From Rhizobium terrae (lineage in GTDB: Bacteria; Pseudomonadota; Alphaproteobacteria; Rhizobiales; Rhizobiaceae), in the NCBI RefSeq assembly GCF_003425685.1, contig NZ_QJKM01000010.1:1-64000 (forward strand): 64,000 nucleotides of DNA, in the 5' to 3' direction. The translations under genes were made by a program, and so were the position numbers. The first letter of the stretch is position 1. Every line of letters starts with the position of its first letter. The notes beneath the pieces are model-generated. The model saw only the letters and a program-made list of their open reading frames with translations, was not told the DNA's origin and ran no database searches. Shown here piece by piece: positions 29,442 to 38,808 of the stretch.

Positions 29442-29514
29442 CTTTAGACTAACTTACGATATATCTAAAGATAGTCGCATGGAAAGGGTAGTCAAGGATT
29501 TCGATATATCTAAA
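29442..29514 (-). promoter_or_regulatory. Putative PadR operator sites
   Basis: CTTTAGA (29442-29448) and TCTAAAG (29464-29470) form a 7-bp inverted repeat with a 15-base spacer, overlapping the padR leader. The 13-mer CGATATATCTAAA occurs twice in direct orientation, at 29457-29469 and 29502-29514. Such AT-rich words are rare in this GC-rich sequence, and PadR proteins often bind ATAT-containing palindromes. Confidence 0.6.
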
Positions 29515-29538
29515 TCATATCATATTGATCCTGATGAC

Positions 29539-29569
29539 AAAAAAGCGCCGGAGCATCGCCCCGGCGCTT
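29539..29569 (-). terminator. Rho-independent terminator of ald
   Basis: On the minus strand GCGCCGG and its complement form a 7-bp stem (29545-29551 with 29561-29567), followed directly by TTTTTT. It lies about 60 bases after the ald stop. Confidence 0.85.
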
Positions 29570-29628
29570 GGTATCAATCTGTATTCCACCGGTCCAGCGG
29601 CCGGTCCGACACGCTTTCGATATATCGA

Positions 29629-30747
29629 TTACGCGACGTTCAGCAGGCTTTCCGGCGCGAAGGCTTCGTAGCCGAGCGCTTCGGCGACCGGCCTGCTGGT
29701 CACGCGGCCCTTGTGGACGTTGAGACCGTTGCGCAGGTGCTTGTCCTCGGCAATCGCCCGCAGGCCGCGGTCGGCGAGCGCCAGACCGTGCTGCAGGGTC
29801 GCATTATTCAACGCATGTGCGGACGTCACCGGCACCGCGCCGGGCATGTTGGCGACGCAATAATGCACGATGCCGTCGACCTCGTAAGTCGGCTCCGAGT
29901 GGGTCGTCGCATGTGACGTCTCGAAGCAGCCGCCCTGGTCGATCGCGACATCGACCATGACCGCGCCCCTCTTCATGCCCGACAGCATTTCGCGGCTGAC
30001 GAGTTTCGGCGCGGCGGCGCCGGGAATAAGCACGGCGCCGATGACGAGGTCGGCGGAGAAGACTTCCTCTTCCACCGCATCGATTGTCGAATAACGGGTG
30101 TGGACACGGCCGTTGAAGATGTCGTCGAGCTGGCGCAGACGCGGCAGCGAACGGTCGATGATGGTGACGTCGGCGCCGAGGCCGGCCGCCATCTTGGCCG
30201 CATGCAGGCCGACGACGCCGCCGCCGATGACGGCGACCTTGGCCGGCAGGACGCCCGGCACGCCGCCGAGCAGGATGCCGCGGCCTCCATGCGCCTTCTG
30301 GAGCGCGGTCGCGCCGGCCTGGATGGCCAGGCGTCCGGCGACTTCCGACATGGGAGCGAGGAGCGGCAGGCCGCCGCGTTCGTCGGTCACGGTCTCGTAG
30401 GCGACGGCGGTGGCGCCGGAGGCGATGAGGCCCTTCGTCTGTTCCGGATCGGGCGCGAGATGGAGATAGGTGTAGAGAAGCTGGCCCTCGCGGAGCTGGG
30501 CCCATTCGGTCGGCTGAGGTTCCTTGACCTTCACGACCATGTCGCATTTTTCGAAAATTTCTTTTGCCGAACCGACGATCTTCGCACCGGCGGCGATATA
30601 GGCGGCATCGTCCGCGCCGATGCCGGCGCCCGCCTTCGTCTCGATCAGGACCTCGTGGCCATGCGCCACATATTCACGCACCGCGCCGGGCGTCAGGCCC
30701 ACCCGGTATTCATGGTTTTTGATTTCCTTCGGGCACCCGACACGCAT
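29629..30747 (-). CDS. ald: Alanine dehydrogenase
   Basis: 372 residues, ATG 30747, the usual family length. It interconverts L-alanine with pyruvate and ammonia using NAD, as a cytoplasmic hexamer. It starts with [20 protein letters not shown]. The substrate-binding Lys is in [11 protein letters not shown] and the catalytic His in [10 protein letters not shown]. The Rossmann loop is [32 protein letters not shown] is diagnostic for Ald. An Lrp-type regulator is divergent upstream, the standard arrangement for alanine-responsive control. Confidence 0.97.
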   Translation of the reverse strand: MRVGCPKEIKNHEYRVGLTPGAVREYVAHGHEVLIETKAGAGIGADDAAYIAAGAKIVGSAKEIFEKCDMVVKVKEPQPTEWAQLREGQLLYTYLHLAPDPEQTKGLIASGATAVAYETVTDERGGLPLLAPMSEVAGRLAIQAGATALQKAHGGRGILLGGVPGVLPAKVAVIGGGVVGLHAAKMAAGLGADVTIIDRSLPRLRQLDDIFNGRVHTRYSTIDAVEEEVFSADLVIGAVLIPGAAAPKLVSREMLSGMKRGAVMVDVAIDQGGCFETSHATTHSEPTYEVDGIVHYCVANMPGAVPVTSAHALNNATLQHGLALADRGLRAIAEDKHLRNGLNVHKGRVTSRPVAEALGYEAFAPESLLNVA

Positions 30748-30900
30748 GCAGCGTTCCTCTCAGTTGCGGCTTTCGCCAGTTGATGTTCCCGATGGAAGCT
30801 AACCAGAAAATCGCTCGAATGTCCTTGCGAAGAGGAATTGCGAAAACGCGTATCTTCGCAGATTATTGCGTTTGGAAAGAATTTTTCGAAGGGTCTTCGA

Positions 30901-31362
30901 ATGAACAACTTCGATGCCATTGATCTTGCGATCATGCGCACGCTTCAGGACAACGGCCGTATCTCCAATGCCGAGCTTGCCGAACGGGTCGGACTGTCGC
31001 CGTCGGCCTGCTCGCGGCGGCTCGACATCCTCGAAAAAAGCGGCACGATCAGCAGCTATCACGCGCGCCTCTCCAACAAGGCGCTCGACTACAAGATGAT
31101 GGTGATCGTCCATATCTCGCTGTCGGGCCAGTTCGCCAAGACGCTGACGGAATTCGAGGCGGCGGTCAAACTCTGCCCCAACGTGCTGGTCTGCTACCTG
31201 ATGTCGGGGGAATACGACTACATCCTGCGGGTGGCCGCCAAGGATCTCGAAGATTACGAGCGCATCCACCGCGACTGGCTCTCCGCCCTGCCGCATGTGG
31301 TGAAGATCAACTCCAGCTTCGCGCTGCGCGAAATCATCGACCGGCCGAATGTCGGCCTATGA
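30901..31362 (+). CDS. Lrp/AsnC family regulator of ald
   Basis: 153 residues from ATG 30901. The N-terminal winged helix (AIDLAIMRTLQDNGRISNAE, then LSPSACSRRLDILEKSG) and the C-terminal RAM ligand domain (GEYDYILRVAAKDLEDYERI) are both complete. It is divergent from ald across 153 bases with AT-rich words such as TTCGCA and ATTGCG. By analogy with rhizobial AldR it probably activates ald in response to alanine. Its stop overlaps the convergent EamA gene by six bases. Confidence 0.93.
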   Translation: MNNFDAIDLAIMRTLQDNGRISNAELAERVGLSPSACSRRLDILEKSGTISSYHARLSNKALDYKMMVIVHISLSGQFAKTLTEFEAAVKLCPNVLVCYLMSGEYDYILRVAAKDLEDYERIHRDWLSALPHVVKINSSFALREIIDRPNVGL

Positions 31363-32190
31363 AATGCCGATGAGGATCGCGCCGGCAGCGACGACGATGC
31401 AGGCTGCAATCCGCTTGGCGGAGAGCGTTTCGCCGAGGAACAGCCGGCCGATCAGCACCGCGAAGACCACGCTGGTTTCGCGCAGTGCCGAGACCGGGCC
31501 GGCCGGCGCCATCGAATAGGCCACCAATACCGCGCCATAGGAAAGCAGTGAGACCATGCCGCCGCCGCCGGCCTTCCAGGTTTCCCGCGAGCGAAGATCG
31601 ACGCGGAACCCGCCGCGCATGATGAAGAAGGCGATCGCCATCAGGATGCCCGGCAGCAGGAAGACCCAGGTGATATAGGCACCGGTATGACCGGAAAGCC
31701 GGATGCCGACTGCGTCGACCGTCGAATAACCGGCGATCGAGACGCCCGTCGCCAGCGCGAAGGCCATGGAGCTTGCGGTGGCGCGCGCCCTGCCGAGCGA
31801 CAGCAGCATGATGCCGATCACGACGAACAGGACGCCGGCCATGGCAAGCGGCTGCAGCACCTCACCCATGAAAACGAGGCCGCCGAGCGTGACGAGCAGC
31901 GGCGCGCTGCCGCGGATGATCGGATAGACCTGCCCCAGTTCGCCATGGCGGTAGGCAGCGACGAGGAGCAGGCTGTAGACAAGCTGGAAGAGCGCCGAAG
32001 CGACGAGATAGGGCCATGACTCCTGCTCCGGCAAAGGCAGGGCCAACGCTACGGGGATCGCGACGATGGTCATCGCCGCCGTCATGACGGTCATCGTCCA
32101 GAAACGGTCGGCACCCGACCGCAGAAAGGCGTTCCAGCCGGCATGCAGGATGGCGGCGCAGAGCGCCAGGGCGACGACGAAAGTGCTCAT
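31357..32190 (-). CDS. EamA/DMT family transporter
   Basis: 277 residues from ATG 32190 (MSTFVVALALCAAILHAGWN). There are ten predicted membrane helices in two EamA halves, with typical segments PIIRGSAPLLVTLGGLVFMGE and LRETSVVFAVLIGRLFLGE at equivalent places. It is an inner-membrane metabolite or amino-acid exporter or importer; the substrate cannot be deduced. Its position beside ald/lrp could hint at amino-acid export, but it points the opposite way to the regulator. Confidence 0.9.
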   Translation of the reverse strand: MSTFVVALALCAAILHAGWNAFLRSGADRFWTMTVMTAAMTIVAIPVALALPLPEQESWPYLVASALFQLVYSLLLVAAYRHGELGQVYPIIRGSAPLLVTLGGLVFMGEVLQPLAMAGVLFVVIGIMLLSLGRARATASSMAFALATGVSIAGYSTVDAVGIRLSGHTGAYITWVFLLPGILMAIAFFIMRGGFRVDLRSRETWKAGGGGMVSLLSYGAVLVAYSMAPAGPVSALRETSVVFAVLIGRLFLGETLSAKRIAACIVVAAGAILIGIS

Positions 32191-32438
32191 TTCCCCTGAA
32201 ACATACCCCCATGGCTTGGATCGTCTTCGAAGGTCCGGACGGATGACGACATTAGATAAAGTCGGCCGCAGCGACTCGCCGACAGGCTGCGGCCGGCCCA
32301 TGCGTGAGCCTCTTCGGGCACTTTGTCAAAGCCGGCTAAATACCTCGTGCCGAAACAGGTCGATTTTTATCGATCGCCCTAAAGGGATCTCAATCGCTGC
32401 CATGTATCTTGCCCTCAAGGAACAACGAGGGATGGACC

Positions 32439-32777
32439 ATGAGCATGAACGGCCGGATGAAGACGCGCGGTGCGGAGCGCAAGAAAACCCGCATTCTCGG
32501 CACGGTCAAATATTTCAACCAGACGGTCGAAGGGCGCGTCACCGACCTGTCGGCGAAGGGCCTGGCGCTCGATCTCGGCGGCCGCGTCTTCCATGCCGCC
32601 GACGGCAGCCCGGTCAAGGTGGAGAGCGACGAGCTCGGCATTCTCGAGGGCACCGTGAAATGGCGCCGCAGCGGCCGGCTCGGCGTGCAATTCAACGTCA
32701 ACAGCAATGCGGTGGCGCAGGTCTCCTCCTACTTCCGCTTCTTCCACAAGGACGTGCCCGCCGGCCTGGCACGTTAA
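32439..32777 (+). CDS. PilZ domain c-di-GMP binding protein
   Basis: 112 residues, ATG 32439 after ACGAGGG. It is a single PilZ domain. The c-di-GMP motif RxxxR is seen as RKKTR at residues 14-18 and the second motif as DLSAKGLAL (D/NxSxxG). KWRRSGRLGVQF is the typical barrel strand. It should bind c-di-GMP in the cytoplasm and act on motility or exopolysaccharide. It stands alone after a 248-base gap that contains a GGCCGCAGC/GCTGCGGCC hairpin at 32264-32294. Confidence 0.92.
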   Translation: MSMNGRMKTRGAERKKTRILGTVKYFNQTVEGRVTDLSAKGLALDLGGRVFHAADGSPVKVESDELGILEGTVKWRRSGRLGVQFNVNSNAVAQVSSYFRFFHKDVPAGLAR

Positions 32778-32935
32778 GGCCTGGCACGCTGAGGTCCGGT
32801 ACGCTAGGATCCAATGGTGCCGGTTTCGCCACCGGCCATCTTCACAATGCAATCTCCCGCTGTCATTTTGCTGATGCAAGGCCGTGCAATTTTGCCTAAT
32901 CTTGCCGCCGCAAATGACCAGAGGGAGAGATGTCC

Positions 32936-34924
32936 ATGTCGTTTCTAGCCGGTTTTCAACCCATGACCCGCCGTTCGCTGCTTGGAGGCGTCGCCGCTTC
33001 GTCGGCGCTCGTAATGCTGCATCCGTTTGCCGCGCGCGCGGCCGGCAACCAGGCGCATCTGCGCATCATGGAAACGACGGATATCCACGTCCACGTCTTC
33101 CCTTACGACTATTACGCCGACAAGCCGAACGATACGCTGGGCCTCGCCCGCACCGCCTCGATCGTCGACGCGATCCGCGCCGAAGCCGGCAATTCCATGC
33201 TGATCGACAACGGCGACTTCCTGCAGGGCAATCCGATGGGCGACTACATCGCCTATGAGCGTGGCATGAAGGAGGGCGACAAGCACCCGGTCGTCAAGGC
33301 GATGAACGTGCTCGGCTACGATGCCGGCACGCTCGGCAATCACGAATTCAACTACGGCCTCGATTTCCTGTTCAAGGTGCTCGCCGGCGCAGGCTTTCCT
33401 TACGTCTGCGCCAACCTCACCAAGGGCCAGCTCGCCTCCGACGCCAGGAAGGACGAACTCTTCCTGAAGCCCTATGTGATCGTCGAAAAGCAGATCCGCG
33501 ACGGTTCGGGCGCCACCAGCCCGATCAAGGTCGGTTTCATCGGCTTCGTGCCGCCGCAGATCATGGTCTGGGATTCCAAGAACCTCGAAGGCAAGGCGCA
33601 GACCCGCGACATCGTCGACGCCGCGAAGGCTTGGGTACCTGTTATGAAAGAGGAAGGTGCCGACATCGTCATCGCGCTCTCCCATTCCGGCATCGACGGC
33701 GGCGGCCAGAGCGAGCGCATGGAGAACGCCTCGCTCTACCTCGCCGGCATCCAGGGCATCGATGCGGTGTTCACCGGCCACCAGCATCTCGTCTTCCCGG
33801 GCACCAAGGATTTCGACGGCATTGCCGGCGCCGACACGAAGAAGGGCAAGCTGATGGGCAAGCCGGCCGTCATGGGCGGCTTCTGGGGTTCGCACATGGG
33901 CCTCATCGATCTGCTTCTCGAAAAGGACGGCAAGAGCTGGAAGATCGTCGATTCGACCTCGGAAGCCCGGCCGATCTATCACCGCGACGAGAACCGCAAG
34001 ATCGTCGCCGACGTCAAGGACAAGCCCGAGGTCATCTCGGCCGCGAAGGAAGAGCACGAAGCGACGCTCGCCTATGTACGCCGCGCCGTCGGCAAGTCGT
34101 CGGCTCCGCTCTACTCCTATTTCGCGCTCGTCGCCGACGACCCGTCGGTGCAGATCGTCTCCAATGCCCAGACCTGGTACATCAAGGACATGCTGAAGGA
34201 GGGCCAGTACAAGGATCTGCCGGTGCTTTCCGCAGCGGCCCCCTTCAAGGCCGGCGGCCGCGGCGGCGCCGAGTATTTCACCGACGTGCCAGCGGGCGAC
34301 ATCGCGATCAAGAACGTCGCCGACCTCTACCTCTATCCTAACACCGTGCAGGCCGTGCTGATATCGGGCGCGCAGGTCAAGAACTGGCTGGAAATGTCGG
34401 CCGGCATGTTCAACCAGGTTCAGGCGGGATCCAAGGACGCGCCGCTGCTCAACAACGATTTCCCGTCCTACAATTACGACGTCATCGACGGCGTGACCTA
34501 CCAGATCGACCTGTCGCAGCCGGTTCGCTTCGACAAGGACGGCAAGCTGCTCAATGCCAACGCCAACCGCATCGTCGACCTCAAGTACAACGGCAAGCCG
34601 ATCGATCCGGAACAGAAGTTCGTGGTCGCAACCAACAACTACCGCGCCGGCGGCGGCGGCAAGTTCCCGGAAATCGCCGGGGACAAGGTGATCTTCGTCG
34701 CCCCCGACACCAACCGCGACGTGATCGTCCGCTATATCGTCCAACAGGGCACGATCAATCCTTCGGCCGATGCCAACTGGTCGTTCAAGCCGCTGCCCGG
34801 CACGACGGCGCTCTTCGAGACCGGCCCCAAGGCCCGCCAGTTCGCCGCCGCGGTGAAGGGCGCGAAGATCGAGGATGCCGGCGACGGCGAGAACGGTTTT
34901 GCAAAGTTCCGGCTGGTGCTCTAA
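32936..34924 (+). CDS. cpdB: 2',3'-cyclic-nucleotide 2'-phosphodiesterase/3'-nucleotidase, Tat-exported
   Basis: 662 residues from ATG 32936, which is well spaced from GAGGGAG; the ATG six bases earlier is too close to it. A Tat signal is at residues 9-37 ([11 protein letters not shown], then AARA). The N-terminal metallophosphoesterase domain has [29 protein letters not shown] and [11 protein letters not shown]. The C-terminal 5'-nucleotidase domain is at about 370-640. It is periplasmic, degrades cyclic and 3' nucleotides, and yields nucleoside and phosphate. A 12-bp hairpin follows the stop. Confidence 0.94.
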   Translation: MSFLAGFQPMTRRSLLGGVAASSALVMLHPFAARAAGNQAHLRIMETTDIHVHVFPYDYYADKPNDTLGLARTASIVDAIRAEAGNSMLIDNGDFLQGNPMGDYIAYERGMKEGDKHPVVKAMNVLGYDAGTLGNHEFNYGLDFLFKVLAGAGFPYVCANLTKGQLASDARKDELFLKPYVIVEKQIRDGSGATSPIKVGFIGFVPPQIMVWDSKNLEGKAQTRDIVDAAKAWVPVMKEEGADIVIALSHSGIDGGGQSERMENASLYLAGIQGIDAVFTGHQHLVFPGTKDFDGIAGADTKKGKLMGKPAVMGGFWGSHMGLIDLLLEKDGKSWKIVDSTSEARPIYHRDENRKIVADVKDKPEVISAAKEEHEATLAYVRRAVGKSSAPLYSYFALVADDPSVQIVSNAQTWYIKDMLKEGQYKDLPVLSAAAPFKAGGRGGAEYFTDVPAGDIAIKNVADLYLYPNTVQAVLISGAQVKNWLEMSAGMFNQVQAGSKDAPLLNNDFPSYNYDVIDGVTYQIDLSQPVRFDKDGKLLNANANRIVDLKYNGKPIDPEQKFVVATNNYRAGGGGKFPEIAGDKVIFVAPDTNRDVIVRYIVQQGTINPSADANWSFKPLPGTTALFETGPKARQFAAAVKGAKIEDAGDGENGFAKFRLVL

Positions 34925-34944
34925 GCCCGTCCGGCACATGACAA

Positions 34945-34976
34945 CCGACCGGGGAAGCCATCCTTTCCCCGGTCGG
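34945..34976 (+). terminator. Hairpin terminator after cpdB
   Basis: A 12-bp perfect stem (CCGACCGGGGAA with TTCCCCGGTCGG) around an 8-base loop lies 20 bases after the stop. No strong T run follows, so its strength as an intrinsic terminator is uncertain. Confidence 0.55.
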
Positions 34977-35104
34977 AATTCGAAAATCTCTCACCGCCAT
35001 CTTCGTCCCCGGTGGCCCGGACGACGCCGAACAGGACGCAGGCTCCTCGGGAGCCGAGGGCTGCGATGTCGGCCTTGCGGTATCAATCTCCAGGTCCAGA
35101 ACCG

Positions 35105-35968
35105 ATGCCCACATTTTCCTTCCAGCAGGTCGATGTCTTTTCCAGCCAGCCGATGCGCGGCAATCCGCTCGCCGTGGTCGTCGGCGCCGATGCGCTGACG
35201 AGCGACGAGATGCAGGATTTCGCGAACTGGACCAACCTCAGCGAGACCACTTTCCTGCTCACGCCCGGCGATCCGAAAGCACATTACCGGGTGCGCATCT
35301 TCACGCCGAAGCAGGAACTGCCGTTCGCCGGCCATCCGACGCTCGGCAGCTGCCATGTCTGGCTGTCCGATCATCAATCCCGATCCGGCCAACCCCAATC
35401 GGCCAAGCCGCCGGAAGGTGACATCATCCAGGAATGCGGTGCCGGCCTGGTGCGCATCCGGCGAGAAGGAAGCCGGCTTGCCTTTGCCGCACCTCCCCTG
35501 CTGCGCAACGGTCCGGTCGATCCCGATATTGCCGAACGGATTGCGCGCGGTCTCGGGATCTCGCGGGCAGCCATCCAGGCGGCGCACTGGATCGACAACG
35601 GACCGGACTGGATCGGCGTGCTTCTGAATTCCCGGGCCGAGGTGCTTGCGATCCGGCCCGACTACAGCTTGCTCGCAGGCCTTCGCGTCGGCGTCATCGG
35701 CCGCTTCGACCCCAAAACGGACGAAGGACACGCGACCTTCGAAGTGCGGGCATTCAGCAACCGCGGCACCGAGGATCCCGTCACCGGCAGCCTGAATGCG
35801 GGATTTGCCCAGTGGCTGATCGGGGAAGGCATCGCCGCATCGAGCTACGTCGCCGCCCAGGGCACGGTGCTCGGCCGCGCCGGACGGGTCCACGTGCGGC
35901 AGGACGGCGCCGACATCTGGATCGGCGGCAACGTCACGGCCTGCATTCAGGGCACGGTCGAGCTCTGA
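35105..35968 (+). CDS. PhzF family isomerase
   Basis: 287 residues from ATG 35105 (MPTFSFQQVDVFSSQPMRGN). Family marks are the early GNPLAVV, NLSETTFLL with the catalytic Glu, RIFTPKQELPFAGHPTLGS, and GTEDPVTGS near the end. PhzF proteins are cytoplasmic isomerases or epimerases of the diaminopimelate-epimerase fold. Most members, like this one, are not in a phenazine cluster and their substrate is unknown. The 3' end overlaps the convergent hydrolase by 22 bases. Confidence 0.92.
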   Translation: MPTFSFQQVDVFSSQPMRGNPLAVVVGADALTSDEMQDFANWTNLSETTFLLTPGDPKAHYRVRIFTPKQELPFAGHPTLGSCHVWLSDHQSRSGQPQSAKPPEGDIIQECGAGLVRIRREGSRLAFAAPPLLRNGPVDPDIAERIARGLGISRAAIQAAHWIDNGPDWIGVLLNSRAEVLAIRPDYSLLAGLRVGVIGRFDPKTDEGHATFEVRAFSNRGTEDPVTGSLNAGFAQWLIGEGIAASSYVAAQGTVLGRAGRVHVRQDGADIWIGGNVTACIQGTVEL

Positions 35969-36879
35969 TGATCAGCGTCGAGGACTCCCGCCAGGAAAGC
36001 TGAAGCCGCCGCCCTCACCTCTGCAAGATGCGTGAACAACACCACGTGTTCGCCGCCTTCGATGCCGCAAAGCCGGGCCTTCGGAGCTTGGCGGACGACA
36101 CGCTCCGCATGGCTGAACGGCACGACTGCATCGGCGGTGCCATGGATCACCAAAACCGGGACCCGAACCTCGGCGAGCGGCAGATCCGGCAGGACCTGCA
36201 GCAGCGCGGTGTCATTCCTGGTGCCCGGCAGGCGCGCGGCCGCCCGTGTCATGACGCTCTCCTGCAGGGCGAGGAAAAGCGATCCGGCCTGCGGATCGGC
36301 AAGCGTCCGTTCCAACACCGCCGGATCGCCGATCGAGCGCGTCGCCGTCCTCCTCGGATCACCGAGCGCCTTCCGCCTGAGCCAGGCTTGCATGCCGGGG
36401 ATACGGACCAGCCATGTCACCATCCGGAGACGGCGAAGCACACGGACGGGCACCGAGAGTGCACCGGTCGCCGCCGAGACGAGGATCACCGCCTCGCAGC
36501 GGTTCGGATGGCGGATCGCGAATTGCAGCGCGGAAGGGCCGGCCGCCGAAACCGCCGCCACGATGGTCTTGTCGATCTCCAGCATATCGAGCAAAGCGGC
36601 ATAGGCATCCGCCTGTTCTTCCGGGATCCTGCCGGTTGCGAGGGGCGTGTCGAGATAACCCGGCCGCGACGGGGCAAGCACCCGCCATGCGGAAAGATCC
36701 GCAAACAACGCCTGCGCCAGCAGCCAGGACTGGTCGAACCCGCCCACGCCGCCATGCAGTGCCAGGAGAACCTCGCCTTTTCCGCTATCGGCATGCTGGA
36801 TCGCTCCGCGACGCGTCGGCGTGATGACCGGTGTAGGCATGGCAAGCTGACCCGCGCCGCCGTCAATAAAGAAGGTCAT
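35947..36879 (-). CDS. Alpha/beta hydrolase
   Basis: 310 residues, ATG 36879 with GAGAGG upstream. The oxyanion segment is LLALHGGVGGFDQSW. The nucleophile elbow reads VSAAGPSAL, departing from GxSxG at the first position. The acid is in VIHGTADAVVPFSHAE and the His in EGGEHVVLF. Cytoplasmic; substrate unknown. It starts 12 bases after the DUF2087 gene on the same strand, so these two are likely cotranscribed. Confidence 0.88.
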   Translation of the reverse strand: MTFFIDGGAGQLAMPTPVITPTRRGAIQHADSGKGEVLLALHGGVGGFDQSWLLAQALFADLSAWRVLAPSRPGYLDTPLATGRIPEEQADAYAALLDMLEIDKTIVAAVSAAGPSALQFAIRHPNRCEAVILVSAATGALSVPVRVLRRLRMVTWLVRIPGMQAWLRRKALGDPRRTATRSIGDPAVLERTLADPQAGSLFLALQESVMTRAAARLPGTRNDTALLQVLPDLPLAEVRVPVLVIHGTADAVVPFSHAERVVRQAPKARLCGIEGGEHVVLFTHLAEVRAAASAFLAGVLDADHQSSTVP

Positions 36880-36891
36880 CGCACCAACCTC

Positions 36892-37449
36892 TCAGGCCGC
36901 GGCGGCCTTTTGCCCGATGCGCGTCAGCAAAAGCTTCAGCTCCGCCGGCGGCTTCTGCTCGATGCGGCGATATTCCCGGCCGTCACGCGTGCGCTGCACG
37001 AGACCGAAATCGAAGAGATCGCGGCGCAGCAGAGCGGCATCGCCGAAGAGGTGCAGCGTGTTCAGGAACTCGCTGATCTGGCGCTCGGTGAAATCCTGCC
37101 CCGCCGATATCTTCGACCAGAGGAACCAGAGGCACAGCTCCTGCTGCCCGCGCCTCCCCGGCCAGCGCACGAGCTTGCCGGCCTCATCGAAATGACGCGC
37201 GGTCTTCAGCACCCGGTCTTCATCGGGCGCCGGTTCGTTGTTCAGCACCGGACGCCATCGGGCGATGACATCGGCGGTTTTGGCGACCGCTCGAAAATGC
37301 TGGTAGTTGCGAAAACCGGCAGCCTTGGTGAGCAGATTGAGCATCTCCAGATGGCTCGGCTTGTGGTCGAGCGTATCGATCTGCTGACGAATAGATTTGG
37401 CGAAAGCCGAAAGATCGGCGATCTCCATGGGAAAGATGGATCTCGGCAT
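36892..37449 (-). CDS. DUF2087 domain-containing protein
   Basis: 185 residues, ATG 37449 after GAGGAT. The N-terminal 60 residues are helical (KPSHLEMLNLLTKAAGFRNY). The C-terminal DUF2087 domain at about 95-172 has FTERQISEFLNTLHLFGDAA and LVQRTRDGREYRRIE. DUF2087 is a small winged-helix-like domain often linked to regulators, so DNA binding is possible but unproven. It is first in a two-gene unit with the alpha/beta hydrolase. Confidence 0.88.
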   Translation of the reverse strand: MPRSIFPMEIADLSAFAKSIRQQIDTLDHKPSHLEMLNLLTKAAGFRNYQHFRAVAKTADVIARWRPVLNNEPAPDEDRVLKTARHFDEAGKLVRWPGRRGQQELCLWFLWSKISAGQDFTERQISEFLNTLHLFGDAALLRRDLFDFGLVQRTRDGREYRRIEQKPPAELKLLLTRIGQKAAAA

Positions 37450-37749
37450 GTCTTATCCTCAAACGCGCCGTTCCCTTAAATCAGGGTGTCGCTGGTCGCC
37501 GGCTTGTCGACTCGAGCACGGGATAAGTGCTGATCATCCTTGTCATGAGCAGGTTTAGCTTCCCTTTCGGGACGGCGACGCCTCGGTGAACTGCAGACCG
37601 TGGCGCCGTTATAGCAGAGGTTGAAACCGCGTCAACTCGCAGCCGCTGCGCTTCGCCCGTCCCGCCGTTCTGAAGGGAATGGTTACACTTCGTAGGCAAG
37701 ATATTTGCTGGTAAAATCGATCGAAAACCGCGTGAGGAGGACGCCATCG
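37450..37749. other. 300-base intergenic region between divergent DUF2087 and zntB genes
   Basis: No protein or RNA gene is supported. It must carry the promoters of both genes. GAGGAGG at about 37734 is the zntB ribosome-binding site. Short open frames here lack family character. Confidence 0.5.
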
Positions 37750-38778
37750 ATGCTCGAAAAGGCAAAGACCGCCGTAACCTACGGAGACGAGCCCGGCCTG
37801 CGCTTCGCCCTTGTCCTCGACGGCCACGGCGGCTGCAGGACGATGAACATGGCCGAAGCCTGCGGCTGGCAGCCCGGAGACGGCCTCGTCTGGCTGCATT
37901 TCGAACGCGATCATCCGGCGACGGCGGAATGGATAAACACCAATGGCGGGTTCGATCCGCTGGTGGCGGAGGCGCTTCTGGCGGAGGATTCCCGTCCTCG
38001 CGTCGAGCCCCTGGGCGACGGGCTGCTGATCATCCTGCGCGGTGTCTGCGCCGCTCCCCCGGAAGAAGCGGAGAAAACCTCCGACGAAATCGACCTCGTG
38101 CCCCTGCATGCCTGGGTGGACGAGCACCGACTGGTGACATTGCGGGACAGCGGCCATTACATCACGGCGCTGCGCGATATCCGGCGGGCGCTCGACAACG
38201 GCAAGGGTCCCCGGCAGGCAGGGGAGCTTCTGGCACTCGTCAGCGACAAGCTCGTGCGCGATCTGGAGCCCGTGCTCGACGGCATGGACGAAGAGGTCGA
38301 CGAACTCGACGAGCTGATTTTCAAGGGGGAAGCGAGCGAGGTCCGTCAGAGGCTCAAGCTGCTGCGCCGCCGCGCCGTGCAGTTACGCCGTTATCTCGCG
38401 CCGCAACGCGATGCGCTGAACAGGATCGAGCACGACGATGCGCCATGGCTGAAGGAACGGGACAAGCTGCGCTTTCGCGAGGTGATCGACAAACTGATGC
38501 GGTTCATCGAATATCTCGACGCCATCCGCGACCGGACCGGCATCCTTCATGACGACCTTTCCACGGTCATCGGCGAGCGGATCGCGCGCAATTCCAACCG
38601 GCTTGCCGCGCTGGCGGCCCTTCTCCTGCCGCCGAGCGTCGTCGCCGGCCTGTTCGGCATGAATGTCGGCGGCATTCCCGGCGTCAACGACACCTGGGCT
38701 TTCCTAATCATCGTTGTGCTGGTCATCGTCATTTCCGCCGGCACGCTGTGGATCCTCAAGCGCATCGAGTGGCTTTGA
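37750..38778 (+). CDS. zntB: CorA-family divalent cation transporter, ZntB type
   Basis: 342 residues from ATG 37750 after GAGGAGG. A large N-terminal cytoplasmic domain (1-270) ends in a long helix with AARxxA-like Arg-rich parts (QRLKLLRRRAVQLRRYLAPQ). Two C-terminal membrane helices flank the signature GMNVGGIPG, which is the ZntB form of the CorA GMN motif. It should move zinc, and perhaps other divalent metals, across the inner membrane. Confidence 0.92.
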   Translation: MLEKAKTAVTYGDEPGLRFALVLDGHGGCRTMNMAEACGWQPGDGLVWLHFERDHPATAEWINTNGGFDPLVAEALLAEDSRPRVEPLGDGLLIILRGVCAAPPEEAEKTSDEIDLVPLHAWVDEHRLVTLRDSGHYITALRDIRRALDNGKGPRQAGELLALVSDKLVRDLEPVLDGMDEEVDELDELIFKGEASEVRQRLKLLRRRAVQLRRYLAPQRDALNRIEHDDAPWLKERDKLRFREVIDKLMRFIEYLDAIRDRTGILHDDLSTVIGERIARNSNRLAALAALLLPPSVVAGLFGMNVGGIPGVNDTWAFLIIVVLVIVISAGTLWILKRIEWL

Positions 38779-38808
38779 ACCCGCTTCGCTCCGCCGGCGC
38801 CGCTCCGC

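Noticed and set aside
32945..34939. 664-codon minus-strand frame over cpdB
   Set aside because: The translation has no motif, while the plus strand has all catalytic motifs of CpdB.
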